Positions 48,901 to 61,885 of a stretch of 64,000 bases of DNA are shown here, piece by piece. The notes below the pieces were generated by a model, which ran no database searches, was not told where the DNA came from, and saw only the letters and a list, made by a program, of their open reading frames with translations. The stretch is from NCBI GenBank assembly GCA_914767715.1, contig OU612066.1:19192283-19256282 (forward strand). Direction: 5' to 3'. The translations under genes were made by a program, and so were the position numbers. How positions within the stretch are numbered: position 1 is the stretch's first letter; each line of letters opens with the position of its first letter. Source of the DNA: Membranipora membranacea. Its lineage: Eukaryota > Bryozoa > Gymnolaemata > Cheilostomatida > Membraniporidae.

Positions 48901-50544
48901 GAAAATTGATCATCACTTTAAGGAATGTTCTGTGAGAGCATGCGGAGTATAGGATGTCAGTGGGGAGGCGGTTAGCATGCTCTGTCTAATTTTCTACCGT
49001 TTTTATGCATGTTGCATCTGGTCTATTTACGGTCGGTTACATACCACTCTGTGCTTACAGTTCTGTCTTTACCAAGTCTTAAAACCTGTTTCGCCATCGG
49101 TGGTGGGAAAGCTAATATTATATTGTCACAAATGTGATTATTTTACGTAACACTGACTGACTGTAATCTCAAACTCAAACTTCACATTTTTACTATCAGG
49201 AGACTACTGTAGCCACAGACATTGCCGTTGTCTCAGCTGCTAATCAGCCACCTGCTCAGAAAAGTGATGAAGATGTGATAGTTGTGGAGTCGGTCATTGA
49301 CGGGCAAGACCAATCTTTACCGATGGCAGGGCAGTAGTGAACATTGAACCACAGCCAGGTGCTCGGTCTCAGAGGAGGAGACGAGCTATTGTATATGATT
49401 GATTAGATTACATTGATTAATTAGATTGACATTCCTCTGTTTTAGCTAGGTTTTCTTACTTTCTCTTTCAGTATTATTGTACCTAGCTTGTCTCTCTTTT
49501 TTTTTGAAGAATATGTAAATGGTACTTGTACATATAGCCATAAACTGAGGATAAAAATCTCAAATAATATATGCATGGTTTTATACTGGTTCAAACAATT
49601 ATACTGTGATGCATCCATATCTTCACAGGCATGCTCTTTAGCTCTGAAGAAATGAAACATCCAGCATGTGGTGGTGTTAAGGGGTGCTGAAGTAAGGGGC
49701 CTGGATTAGCAAAAATAGGGGTGAATATGAGTCCAACGGACACAGTGGAAAGGGGAATGTAGTCAAATCAAGCAAAGTAGTGTTAGGGGGTAGTGGCTTT
49801 GTGGGTGGGCCTAGCATGGTGGGGTTTTTTCTGGTGAGTCCCCCCCTGGGCGTCGCCCTAGTACCTCAATGTTAATGCTCCATATAGTGTCCTGTCTAGG
49901 TTTATTATTAAGTCTATGATTTCACCTCAGTTTGATATTTTAGTACCAGTACAAACATGAAGTTATTTGGAGTCAAATATACAATTTAGCGCTTCCTAGT
50001 CAGTGGTAAGAAACGCTCTCAGAGCGTCATCAGATGGGACTCTGTTGGTGGATAACTGGATAATTGAAATCTTCCACTTTTGAATTTAAATTACTTGGCA
50101 AGTATGGTTTACACACGCATGCCACCCTCCCTGACGCCACACCCTGCTGTCGTCTTTCATCATAATTCATGTTGATGATTATATAAATCATAGATGCATA
50201 ATATATATATATATATATATATATAAAAGTGAACATATCAGTCGGTTAGTCAGATCACACTGAATAGTGTTGTAGGTAATCAAACCAAGCTTACTCGCTC
50301 CAACCTATCACTACCAGTACATCTTTCTTTCTAATAATTCTACTCTATTTTTGCTTACCTGTGAAAGTGCCACTTCTAACATAGGCAGCAGGGTAAGATT
50401 AAGATGAAATAAGGGTATACAGTCTTTAACAGTAACATCTGGATTGGGTTCTTTTGTTTGTCTTCTCAGAAATATACCATTGACTGAACAGTGTGGATAT
50501 TTGGCTGCATGAAGCAACATTTTTACGAAAGAAGACGAATTCAT
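45927..50544 (-). CDS. EMC8: EMC8/EMC9, ER membrane protein complex subunit
   Basis: Five minus-strand exons join in phase: 50359-50544, 47153-47229, 46677-46746, 46290-46378, 45927-46065; 186 residues (vertebrate EMC8 and EMC9 are about 205-210). EMC8/9 is a cytosolic, MPN-fold subunit of the ER membrane complex, which inserts tail-anchored and multi-pass membrane proteins. Recognisable pieces are MLLHAAKYPHCSVNGIFL, VKDCIPLFHLNLTLLPMLEV, AICGYYHIHSN, the VDNCK strand, and the highly conserved end ANLVDFDNHLDDISLDW. The JAMM zinc residues of active MPN proteases are absent, as expected for this family. Most invertebrates have one gene for the EMC8/EMC9 pair, so the paralogue name is a convention. 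The first intron is long (about 3.1 kb) and holds a broken reading frame at 48.0-49.4 kb. The start ATG faces PANK across a shared upstream region. Confidence 0.93.
48034..49401 (+). pseudogene. Degenerate reading frame with SAM-like start, nested in EMC8 intron 1
   Basis: On the plus strand, a coding-like block ends at a good donor near 48108 (MEVILRSILGDSTCAEEVVT, LFK). It joins a block at 48656 (DEMITAQSLKMMTD), a pattern loosely like a SAM domain. That frame stops at TGA (about 48706), but the reading continues in another frame as FEEELAMMRVRGARALVRTK up to a donor near 48789. A third block starts at about 49201 (ETTVATDIAVVSAANQ, DEDVIVVESVIDGQD) and stops. Again a shifted frame continues (GRAVVNIEPQPGARSQRRRR) to a stop near 49401. 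Two frame breaks suggest a pseudogene, a decayed transposon gene, or assembly indels. The parent family is not recognised. Confidence 0.4.
48219..48312. repeat. Short inverted-repeat element
   Basis: ATGGGCCCCTGGGACTTTCATG at the left is mirrored by CAAAGTCCCAGGGGCCCAT at the right, about 50 bases apart. A similar arrangement is seen at 19300-19410. It fits a very short MITE. Confidence 0.7.
50197..50225. repeat. (AT)n microsatellite
   Basis: About 28 bases of alternating AT, upstream of the EMC8 start and within its intron 1. Confidence 0.9.
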
Positions 50545-51836
50545 TTTTCCTTTTTTTTCTCCAGAATGAAATCAATTGCTGCGGTCTGACCTTTTTGGGG
50601 CTATATTTCCAAGTAATTCAATGATATGAAGGAGACCTCTCTAATATCCCAAGTTTAAAAGACCTTTTCTGTGAACTGAGGTTAAATTGAGGTGTTATTA
50701 ATTCTGGTGTTGATTTGTATACTTGGTTGTGCAGGCTTGAGAAAGACGTCAGTGTGGTGTAACTAAATGAAGTTTTGATCCAAAAATGAGAACAGTCAGC
50801 TGTTTGGTGTCACTCTGTTTTCCATTGTCGAGTGGTTGAGTCTGCCTCTGCCACCACAAATCAAAGTCAAGGTACTGCCAATCTGCAATTTAAAAGTAAG
50901 GAATGAATTTCGGATGCATCACAAATAATTTTACTGAATCAGATTGAGATCGTGATTGGTGATGTGTAGCTCCTGTTCTGTTGTTTGGTTACTTCACACA
51001 GTTCACAGACATTGATGGAGTGGGATGCGTGCCAACCTGTGTGACACAGGCACATGCTGTTGTTTGTGCTGCAGTTTGAAGGGTTGACAGCGAAAATTAA
51101 TACAAAACAAGTGATTGGATTTGCTTTTTATCAATTTATCATTCGGACTGCATAGACTGTAGTGTAGGTAGTGGAATCAAGGGTACAGAAATGTAGAATG
51201 CTCACAACAATCCCTGCTCATTGAATTGATCAGTGAATCTATTACTATTATGGTTTGTACATTTATTGATGATAGTGATAGGCATAAATGTTGATAGTAA
51301 TACTTAGTTCCCTCTGACCATGAGCCCCTTTCACGGTACGAAAGTACACATCTAACTCTGGCGATGTAGAAATGCTTCAGAACTAAACTTTTGTAAGCTC
51401 AGATGGGTTGGGAATAGAACCAGACTGGTTTAGCTCACTCATCACTAACTTTACAAGTCTGTCTGAATCCGATTGTGACAGAAAACCATCTTCTATAACA
51501 TGTGTATCTGGATGTGCTCAGCTTAACTGTAGAGACAACTACAATAAGTCCGTCCCTTCCCTTAACTAACAGCATATATTACTGTAGCTAACCTGTAGTT
51601 CCTCTTATCCCTTACTGTTAATGTTACTAAAGGACCCCTTTTGGCTGATTGATTTCTGAAGCAGAACAACTGCCGACAAATACATAGAAGGCATTGGTTT
51701 GAGCAGAATATATGTAGCTCAGTATATTGTAATATGAATGAATATATATATATATATATATATTTATGTTTGCAGATAAGCTTCTCTGAATTGGAGGGTT
51801 TCCTGACTCATGTGTAATATAAACATAATATATAAT
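50545..51836. promoter_or_regulatory. Head-to-head EMC8/PANK upstream region
   Basis: EMC8 (minus) and pantothenate kinase (plus) start about 1.3 kb apart and should share or split this region for promoter function. An acceptor (TTTGCAG) at 51769-51775 precedes the PANK start codon exon, so PANK has a non-coding first exon upstream. An (AT)n stretch lies at about 51737-51764. No specific elements are identified. Confidence 0.45.
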
Positions 51837-54800
51837 ATGACAACTGTAAATGAGATGTCAGCTAACGCCCTAAGAGTATTAGAGGATGATGATCTCACAG
51901 AGTATCCAGTATTAGCCCGTGGGTATAATGTAAATGTAAATCACTTTTTATATAGCTGCTCTCCAGCAATCTTTACATGAATATAAGATAGATACATATA
52001 CATACTCAATTTAGCGCACTCCTGTACAAGGTAGGAGTGGGCAAGCTAGGCTATTGTCCAGAGAGCTCACCTCCTTCAGCAGCATGGGTAGTGACCAGGA
52101 TTTGAACCTGCAATTCTCGGATTGAGATGCTCGAATCCTAACCACTACGCCACCCTGCCTGCCTGTATATATAATATTCATGCAAGGTTATCAAATCTGC
52201 AATATCCGTTAATCCTGTCAAATCAATACGCTCTCTTCAGAATGTCTGTATCGTTTATTGTAAGTAAGATGTTATATTATTTATGCACTGATCTTCAATT
52301 TCTTTCAGCATTCACTTGGTTTGGTATAGACATCGGTGGCTCCCTTACCAAACTCGTCTACTTTGAGCCCAATGATCTGCCCAATGATGATGATGACTGT
52401 TCGGACCTCAAGAAAACCATCAGTATCATACATAGATATCTCTCTGGTAATACTGCCTATGGTAAAACAGGTTAGTTAATTTGTGTTTGTCTGGAATGTT
52501 TCCTTTTTGTAATACATTTTTCATGATCATTTCCAACAGAATAGGATAATATAATTTTTTTGTTATGGGTAACGCTTTGGGTTTTTTTAATACCAACAGG
52601 AAAACTGTTTGTATGATGCACAACAGATTAGCAACACTGGCTTAATAAATAAGTCTGTTTGTCGGTGTCAATTGGCAACCTGTGCATTTAAAAACTGGGA
52701 GTTATTTTCAGACCATGGCCAGAGTTTTAATACTTACTATCAGCAGCATAAATTGCAGATATATATTGATTATGAAATATCTAACCCTTATTTTACATCA
52801 TTTTTGCCAGTTCATAAATGAATAAAAATTGATGTTATCACACAATCCATATTTTACTGGTATTGAAATGGGCTGATACTCTTGGCTCCAGCCATTGTAC
52901 ATTGTACATTATTATTATATTTTCATTAATACAGAACAAACACAGAAAATTCACCATCAAACAGTTTTGAGTAAAATTTTTGTGTAAAAAACTTAATCAG
53001 GATTCAATAAAAAATAGACTCATCAATTCATACAAAAAATGTTCAGTGCTGTCTTTGTTTGACTGTGAGGAGTGACCAATGTTTATGTTTATTATACAGG
53101 AATATCCTTATTATCTTTATACATTGATAATGAATAAGTCTCTCTCAGAATGGTAGAGCCATTTTAATTAGCTGAACTGTTAGATCAGGGATTTGGTGTG
53201 GAATAACCTAGTCTAGCTAGTGAAATCATTTAGGTGATGCTCAATATTTTTGTTATTCTATGTTGTCATGTCATTGTTTCGTAAGGTTCAGACTCAGAGT
53301 CTACCATAAATATTATCAGCAGGTACAAGCAGCAATTTTATCAGGAATCCAAATTATTTGTGACAGGCTGGCCTTCATTTTCTTCACAGGAATAAGAGAC
53401 ACACATTTACAAGTGAACACAATGTTAGGTGGTTACCACGGCTCCATGCATTTTATCAGATTCCCTACATCGGAGATGCCTGCATTCATTGAACTCGCCA
53501 AATCCAAGAATTTCTCACTGCTTGGTACTACAATATGTGCTACAGGCGGGGGAGCACACAAGTTCTCTGAAGAATTTGAGAAGGTTAGTATCATTTACTT
53601 CATACTTTTGCCTTATGAGCGCGTAATATCAATCAGAAGCACTCAACTAAGCAAGTAAACCTACTGCTAACTCAATCTGATAATGACTATAATATCTGTA
53701 GTAAGACCAGAGACTATCAATATGTTATTATCTATAGTCTCTGGTATGACCAGCTGATTTCTCCTTGTTATGACTCCAAAATTTTTACAATTTGTTTGGT
53801 GGTTACTCAACAGTTGTGGATTTCAATACTGAACCCTTCAAATGTATGATAATGATAGATACTACAACTTCCTGCTGTTGGGTGCAAAACTCTCTTCAAT
53901 TTAAAGAACAAGGCTATAATCACTGAGTAAGGATATATCCTTACTCTGTGATATAACGATACTGGAGAGTTTCCCAGAATATTACAATTATACTTGCAGA
54001 GGATATATAATTTACTCCGGTACAAATGAATCAAGGCCTGTGTAGTATGTAGCATGGCCTGATGTATTATGATATGGTCTGATGTTATACAAATAAGTAA
54101 ACAATGCACTTTGTACACGCTTACTCCAGCTGATAGCTTTGTGTGATGACAGGGTAATACACTGCATTTACAGTGTATTATTAGTTTGTAAGAAATGGAC
54201 ATTTAATTTCACTGACGAATATAGGACACACAGAGTATATATAGTCACTGACAACTCTGAAAGAATTTTGTGATATCTTTCTGCAAATTTTTGTTATATG
54301 TTTCTGCAAATAACCCAATTTCTTCATGGCACATCACACTTAAATGAGTGGTGTGGGTTTTACAATACGGGCTTATCTGCCATATCTACTACTGCGTAAT
54401 TGAGATCAAATGGACCCTGGTCATTTTTATATCAGATTATCATAGTAAGATTCATAGTTACATGACATAGATTCCGCAGGGCAAATAACAAGCCTTCATG
54501 TTGCCGAGCAGCCAGGCTGAGATTAAACAAATCTTATAATGTTAAGTCTGGTGGTGAGACCACAGATATCATTCCAAGCATCGCAGCTGGTCCCAACTGG
54601 TTTAATTTATGGTTACAATCCAAATTTCTAAGAGTTACAGCATCATGCCTGTCTAGTCATCCAGTCTCTTTCATTCCTGTTATTGGTATCCAAATTTACA
54701 CTATACAATATGATTGTTTTCATTTCCAGCAATTGAAGATGAGGCTGAGGAAAATGGATGAGTTGTCAACATTAATCCGTGGCATTCACTACATGGACAG

Positions 54801-57800
54801 TATTAACTCTTGCGAGTGTTTTTTCTACACCGATGCTAAGAATGACGATGTGTGCGCAAAACACGACTTTGATTTCCGTAATCCCTACCCTTACTTGTGT
54901 GTCAATGTCGGATCTGGAGTTAGTATTCTTATGGTAGATAAACCCAACTCATTCAAACGTGTCGGTGGTACCAGGTAAGATTTAAAAAAAAATTGTTTTG
55001 AAGAAATAGTAGAATGCAGATTTATCCATTCAAACCCAGAAACACAATGCACTGTAGCATTCAATAACTTTATCATGCATGCCCAGATTTTGCTGTCCCG
55101 CAGTTAGGTGAGACCCTTAGGGATGAATTACAACATATTTGTAGGGCTGAACAAAGGAGTAAAAGAGCTGAACTCTACCCAACCCTAATATATATTGTTT
55201 CCAAAAAATTATGCATAGGCATAGGCGAGATCAAATTGTGTTCTCCAGGAGGAGATAACTCATATTTAGAACAAGGCACATAAAAATATCAGGTGTTGTG
55301 TATTGAATTTTTCAGCCTTGGAGGAGGTACTTTTCTCGGGCTATGTTGCGCCCTGACAGGTTGCCAGTCATTTGAGGAAGCCTTAGAACTGGCCTCACAA
55401 GGAGATAATTCTAATTGTGATAAACTGGTCTCCGATATTTATGGTGGAGATTATGAGAAGTTTGCATTACCAGGTGACCTTGTCGCTAGCAGGTGAGGGT
55501 GCAGTGATAGTCCAATCTCTGCATGGATCCATCCATCAAATGAATGAACATTTGTAATATTCATCAGTATTAATATTAATATTATATTGTAATAACATCA
55601 GTCAATATTGCAATTTTTTTAGGGGCATATTATTGCGTTTGAAGGCAAACAATTGATATGCCTGCATAATCCAAGTTTTGCAGATCAACTTTTAAAATTA
55701 TTGCATTCACTTGATTGTAGTTTTGGTCACATGATGGATCCGGAGCGTGTGAAATCAGCCAGCAAAGCTGATCTAGCTCGGTCCTGCTTGGCAATGATAA
55801 CCTACAATATCTCATCTCTAGCTCGGCTCAATGCGGAAAAGCAGGTTAGTCAAAGCTGTGACCTTGGTGAAATCAAGGCAGTACATCATACAATGAGAAT
55901 AGTTAAGATGTTGTGGTGGAGTATGTTTGAGAAACCCATAAACATAATATACGTATTTGTATGTTTATGGAGAAGCCTGTTTCATGTTTATGGAGTTTTG
56001 TGCTCTCATTGAACTAACTGACATTACCAAACAACTCCAAGTCTAGGTCGTCATTGCGGAGAGGGTTACCCCTTTAGAGTTAAGGTACGGGGACCCATGG
56101 TACTTAAGCCGCACCCTATACCCTTCCCCGCCGGAGTTCCGGCTACTCTTATTATCGAAGAGGCAGAGGGGGATCTTTTTACTGCATGTGGGGTGTGCAA
56201 ACACACAGTGGACCTCCGGTATTTTTAGTCCTGTTCCGCAAGGAACTGGCTAGGATGAATGGCGCGCCAGTACCAAATCAGAAATGACTGCAGGCACCGG
56301 GACCCTTAACCATCAGACCACTCCTGACTCCCAACTCCAAACTCACTATCACTTTTTAACAATTAATTGAATGTTTTAAACCATTCTCTTTATTCAGGGA
56401 ATTGAAAGAGTGGTGTTTGTTGGTAACTTTTTACGAAAGAACACCATATCAATGAGATTGATAGCCCATGCTATGGACTATTGGTCTAAAGGCTCCATGA
56501 AGGCACTTTTTCTGCAACATGAGGTAATGAAATATCAGTGAATTATATATAATTGTTTTTGTAAATAGTACATATTGACCATTCTCTAGGGAAATTGTAT
56601 GCTACAGAATATGTCAGGTGCAATATTCATATTAGAATTTCCTACATGATATCCTTATCCCTTTTATAATTTTGATTGTTGGCTCAGGCAAATTTGTGCA
56701 CACTGATTTCTGTATAGCCCCAAGATAGCTAATTGAGGCTTTAATCTCAGAATGGTCACCTGACGGGCAAATATTTTGCACAAACTGATCTTCGAAATCA
56801 GGGTATGAAATTAACACACTAGCTGATGATGTCATTATTGATCACTAGTAAGACTGTAACTACCCCACATGTTACTGTAGATAATTAATTTCATACCCTG
56901 ATTTTTAGTTTCAGTTTGTGCAAATTATTTGCTCATGAGGTGACAATGCTGAGATCCCAGCCTCACAATATTAGTTTTCAATAAGCACACATTTGCCTGT
57001 GTACTAGCAGTGGTTTAAGAATCAAAGAAGAATTTTTTAGATGTTTTCCGTCCTTTTACCCAGTTTACAGTCGAGCTCTGGTTAGTGGTACACAACAACG
57101 CTGATTTCAACCATCAATCTTGGTCATGTTAACACAATTAAATCAAGTGATCTAATTTAATGAATCGCTTTAAAAGTTTTTATTTGATTAGACAGCGTAT
57201 TACATCAATTTGTTAATCCAATTTTGAAGTCTGTTTCCCAATGGTAGTGTCACTCCACTTCTTAGCTAATTAGCTTCGTCTGGAAGGCGGATTCACTTTG
57301 TTTTCATTGATTCTTCATAACAATAATGAGGCAAATCTTACACGCATGTTAGGATATCAGTTGATTGGAGAAGGTATTTGTGCAGATACTGTCCCACGTT
57401 AAACCTGCTCTATAATATCTAATAATGTTGTCATCTTGTTTTGAGTAATTTTATCAGTAATGTCAATCATCGACCTTTAAATCCCATAATTTTAATAATC
57501 AGAGTGCTTGTATTAATCATGCCAACCCAAGAAACTCAGCTCCAATACATCAATGCCATGCAGATGAAATTAGTTTACCCTCAGACGGAACTCCCTGTCT
57601 AAATTATACTACTTCAAATTTGGTTTTCAACAGTGGTTTCTGATGACTTTCTAATAGTCATATAAGATTATGATATCATAAAGGTAAAACGATTACCTTG
57701 TTATAACACTTTCTATTGAACCTTCATGAGTCATAATCGCCCACCAAATAAACATACATGAAAGCAATTCCGGTATAACCAGTATACAGATGCAACAACA

Positions 57801-58084
57801 ACAAAAAACATGACTAACATGTGAAGCGCCAATGCCAACACAGAGTACTGGTATTGTAAGGAGCCTAAAATTTAGGAGTTGTAGACTCCTTCCTCAGATG
57901 AACGTGAAAAAACTAAGCTATAGCCTACCCACTGCTATCATAATGTGCTGATTGCTTGTTACAGGGTTACTTTGGAGCTGTCGGCTCATTACTTGAACTG
58001 ATAAATCCACATTTCAAAGCAGTTAACTCCCGGACCCCAACACCTCCTCCAAAGACTGCATCCGATATCCCTTCTCCAACATAA
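51837..58084 (+). CDS. PANK: Pantothenate kinase (PANK1/2/3-type)
   Basis: Eight plus-strand exons join in phase: 51837-51918, 52309-52470, 53390-53583, 54730-54974, 55316-55492, 55721-55844, 56398-56523, 57965-58084; 409 residues. The enzyme phosphorylates pantothenate with ATP, the first and rate-setting step of CoA synthesis. [19 protein letters not shown] near residue 30 is the nucleotide-binding start of the eukaryotic type II family. Other signatures are [96 protein letters not shown] and [12 protein letters not shown]. The ECFFY stretch in the fourth exon carries the likely catalytic Glu. The first exon relies on a GTGGGT donor at 51919, the only one nearby in the right phase. The short N-terminus has no obvious mitochondrial signal. 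The C-terminus adds a Pro/Thr-rich tail of about 20 residues. Confidence 0.93.
51990..52165 (-). mobile_element. tRNA-derived SINE in PANK intron 1
   Basis: Read on the minus strand it begins with a tRNA-like head. A Pol III A-box, TGGCGTAGTGG (52142-52152), is followed at tRNA-like spacing by a B-box, GGTTCAAATCC (52098-52108). Then comes a non-tRNA body. The left end toward 51990 is approximate. It is too degenerate and extended to be a functional tRNA gene. Confidence 0.75.
56043..56335. repeat. GC-rich interspersed repeat, probably SINE-like
   Basis: The interval is clearly GC-richer than its AT-rich surroundings and lies within a PANK intron. Read on the minus strand it starts GGGAGTCAGGAGTGGTCTGA and continues TGGTTAAGGGTCC, resembling a diverged tRNA A-box region. 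I found no good B-box. Ends and family are uncertain. Confidence 0.45.
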
Positions 58085-58144
58085 ACTGTTAGCGACATCA
58101 TATTATTATCGCAGAGGAATAATTTGCTGACACTGCCAACACGT

Positions 58145-58150
58145 AATAAA
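58145..58150 (+). terminator. Poly(A) signal AATAAA of the PANK gene
   Basis: A canonical AATAAA starts 61 bases after the stop codon. Confidence 0.6.
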
Positions 58151-61100
58151 CATCTCAAGGCATTGAGAAAACAAGAGAAATTATGGCAACCGCAGCACGT
58201 TGTATTTACGTTACAGTATGAATCAGCGTGAATGTAGACGTTTTTGGAAGCAAACAAAATACCCTATGAGACTCACGTGATTTTCATTCCTTACATCTTA
58301 GACACACACAAATTTAAAAACTTTTGGTTTATATTAACTTAGTTGGACAGACAGCAAGGTTACATTTATCAGTTGCTGATCTCTTGAAATATCAGATTCT
58401 ATTTATTTGACCAATTTTGACAGTTCTCTTATGGCTTACATTTACTACCGAATCATTCTTAAGCAGTTTACAAGTCTATTAACCTGTTTCCTATCAGTTC
58501 CACTAGCAGATGCTCATTCTACAACTTTATTGACATATCTCCTGTATAATAGCATTTAGATTACGACCAATCGTCTTTCGTTGAGAGTACCGATAATTTG
58601 CGGTTTTTTTTCTAGTTATTTTTCTTGCTGTTTTCAATTATTTATTATTGTTTCAAGTATAACTGTTTTTGTTAAAGTATTCCTGGTCAGTGATAGAGAA
58701 GACAAAGTGCATTTGCGGACATCAATACTTAACCTCCGAATAAATGTTAACATATTTGCAATAAAGTTGCTTTTTGTTAGAAGAGGTTTCCACTAATATG
58801 TAAAAAAAAACCTGATCAATCAGCGAAAGTATGATGACATAGGCATGTGGTATGGGCTTCATTTCCTAGGTAGGAACTATCATTTTGAGCCATGATGCTG
58901 TGTAGGTTATATTTTGAGAGGTGTGATTAAATAATCACTATCCCCCAAGTGATGATATCAGAAATTAGTCTGGAATTCCTATCAGAGACAAACACCCTAA
59001 AATGTTGATTCACTTGATCCAATAATGTGTAATGATGTTAGATCATGTCTAGTACATCTCAGCGAGGTGTCCTGATTATTCGCTTATTGATGTGAATGTT
59101 ACCTGTCCGTTACCAGGTACCTATATAATTGCAGGTTTTATGAAGATATCTTCAGTGCTTGAAGGTGTTGATTTAGACATCATTATATGATCAGCATGGG
59201 CAGTCGGCAATGCAATTGTGAATTGTATTTTGGCCTTACTATACATTGATACTGTGTTGTAGAGATAGGAAGAGTTATTAAACAGTTAGTGTTTACATTC
59301 AAAGAAGTAGTTTCATATCAAAAACAGCCTCTGATGAGGAGTATAAGCCTAAAACAGAAGTGATGTCTCATCTAGAGATTGACTAGATCAACCTTACTGT
59401 AGTCCCTCCATGAAAGCTGATTGTATCGACGCTTTGCTTGAATACAGTTAACTCCTTTTTCTCAGAATGAAAAAGAGATCAGATAGCTCCAGGATGAAAG
59501 AGATCTCATCCCTTGACTTCCTAGAGCAAAGGAACATATTTTTAGAGAATGTAGAAGAGTCCAACCATACCAGTACACGTTATTCCTACACAATCTATCA
59601 AATGTGTTACTCTCCCAACTCATTTTTGCGATCGTTGGCAACAGTATTATGAGAAAGATGGATGCTATCATCAATGATACGAACTTTAGTTGACAAATTT
59701 GAAGTAAGATGAATAAAGGATTATGTAGGTGCTATGTGCTGTTAGCGCGGAGAGGAGGGGACACTGGGATTCTGCAAGTCGGTTTCCATTCACTGCAGCT
59801 TGGATCTCTCTTTGTTGTGTTCAGGATCCTTGCTAGAGACTTTTTGTTCACGGCAGATAGAAATTTAAGGTCAGACTATAGATTCAAACACAGTGTTTTT
59901 TATCATCATCATATCACAGCTGTGCATTCCCGCAAAATTACCATTTAATTTTTATGTAGCGTGGCATATTTCTGTTACCTCCCAACTTTCATATTTCTCA
60001 ATTTTGGTGCATAGGTAAACAAGATAATAATTTTTTATTATCTCGTTTACATATGGTCGCAAGATTCACCTTCAACATTCCAAATTTAGTAATCATTATT
60101 AGGCTAGCCCATAGCTGTATCCATGGGCCAGGCTGACCCATGACCTTTAGGATGTACCCTTACTCTGTGATCACAACCATAGTTAATTATATGGACATGT
60201 CTATTTTTAACACTACACTACATACACGTGACCTAAAAAGAGTACTCTTTCTGTTGATGTTTACTGTATACAAAGCGAGCACTTTTTGTCAATAATGTTG
60301 CCGAACAAGAAATTGAATTATTATTGAATAAGAGATTTAATTTGCTACATCTTCTCAACTTTGAGCAAACACTGCATCATGCTCCAGTATGAAACCAATT
60401 TATTAGCCAGCGTCTTATCATCAAGTTCATCTAACTAAACAGCAAGGCTGTGTCTCAAGGGACAGACTATCCATTAGTTTAACAAAATCTATAATAAGGG
60501 CGCTGCACTGAATAATTGTTAGTCTATCCAAATTTTTGCTCACTATACCTTTTCTGCTATGAAGCTGATATTACATCGATTTGATGGGACTGAGCTCATA
60601 TATAAAATCTGTGCTGCAATGTGCTTCACTCATCATCTAGGCTGTCCTGATATCTGCTGACAATGTAAAGAAGCAGGACTGTCACATGTGCTGCTTGTAT
60701 CTGCACATATTTGCCTGTCAGTAGAACTGTAAGGTAATCAGATCTTCGGCACTTTACTTTCAGTACTCAGGTTGGACTGGTGCAAATTGGATATTCTGCA
60801 AGTTTTCTTCCATACTGATTGGAAATTTTATCTATCTGTTGAAGGCTGAAGTAAGTAAAAATAGTTTCAAACTCGTGTGACTAGAATATTTATACAGTGG
60901 GTTTACATTGATTAGAGATTGGTATGAGATTGAATTGACACCTCATCCAGCGATCTCAGCTCCGGCTTGCCCTGTGGTATCTGGTTAATTGTATTCAAGG
61001 CTAAGGAGATATATAGGAGTCTCCGGGCAGGTTAACTGGAACATGTCAGAGCTGTCCATAAGTCAGCTTTTTAGCAGTGACCTCTATTCTCTCTACAACG

Positions 61101-61885
61101 AGAGTGCGTAGATCAAGTTTGATGCAATCTGGTTGTTCAGATTCTACTAGTGAGTCTGCGTGCGAGTGGTCGGCTCTAACCCAAAATGTTGGTTAGCTGG
61201 GGCATACCTGATCTAGAGATGCTTTAATCTTTGCGATATTGAAGAATTGACTTTCTTGTTCCAGCCTTTGTCCAAGTTTTATTGAATTCAATGTTAACTG
61301 CTGTGATTGTATTCAGTTTAGGGGCTTATATTTCTGTGTTTTAAACATATTGGGAGGCCTAACAATACGTAAGTGTATGGTATGTTTGCAATTAGTTTGG
61401 AAAATCACAAATTGTTAAAGTGATATAATATAATAAATACCAATTAAATACCAGGACTTTTGATTTAAAGATTTAAGGCCGTATGAGTTAAGAGTAGCAT
61501 TTTCTGTAAAGCAGCGAAATATTTGATAATATTTCAAGAACATGACATGATACTTCGAGCAAAGGCATTTCTAGACGTAGGATAAGTGAGAGTATTCAGT
61601 TGGCGATGATGTTTCTCTCATCTCTGAAGCCATTGACACTAAAGTACAAGACTTTATAAGAAGTTTATTATTATACGGCCTGTATCAACTCTACCATAGA
61701 ACTTCAATCTGTATTGTAATCTGTATCTCTATATGAACCTAAACAGATTGAACATTATACCCTTCATTATTGATCCGTGTGAGTCTACAATTCTAACTGT
61801 TTTCATTTCATTTTTTGCTCTACCATTGTCATATCAGTAAAGCGAGATGAGATTGAATGTATTCTTTGCTCATGGATTTTAGGAG
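58151..61885. other. Intergenic region after PANK
   Basis: No confident gene. A coding-like segment at 60764-60850 (YSGWTGANWIFCKFSSILIG then NFIYLLKAE) lies between a good acceptor and the donor GAA|GTAAGT. It could be an unassigned exon with a hydrophobic stretch. The open frame at 59467-59652 lacks family features and convincing splice context. Confidence 0.35.

Noticed and set aside
52098-52152. Possible tRNA gene (A- and B-boxes on the minus strand)
   Set aside because: The boxes are present, but the flanking sequence cannot form a full cloverleaf that I can see and runs into a SINE body, so I call it a SINE.
59462-59674. Overlapping open frames on both strands
   Set aside because: No conserved motifs, and the two strands shadow each other; intergenic after PANK.
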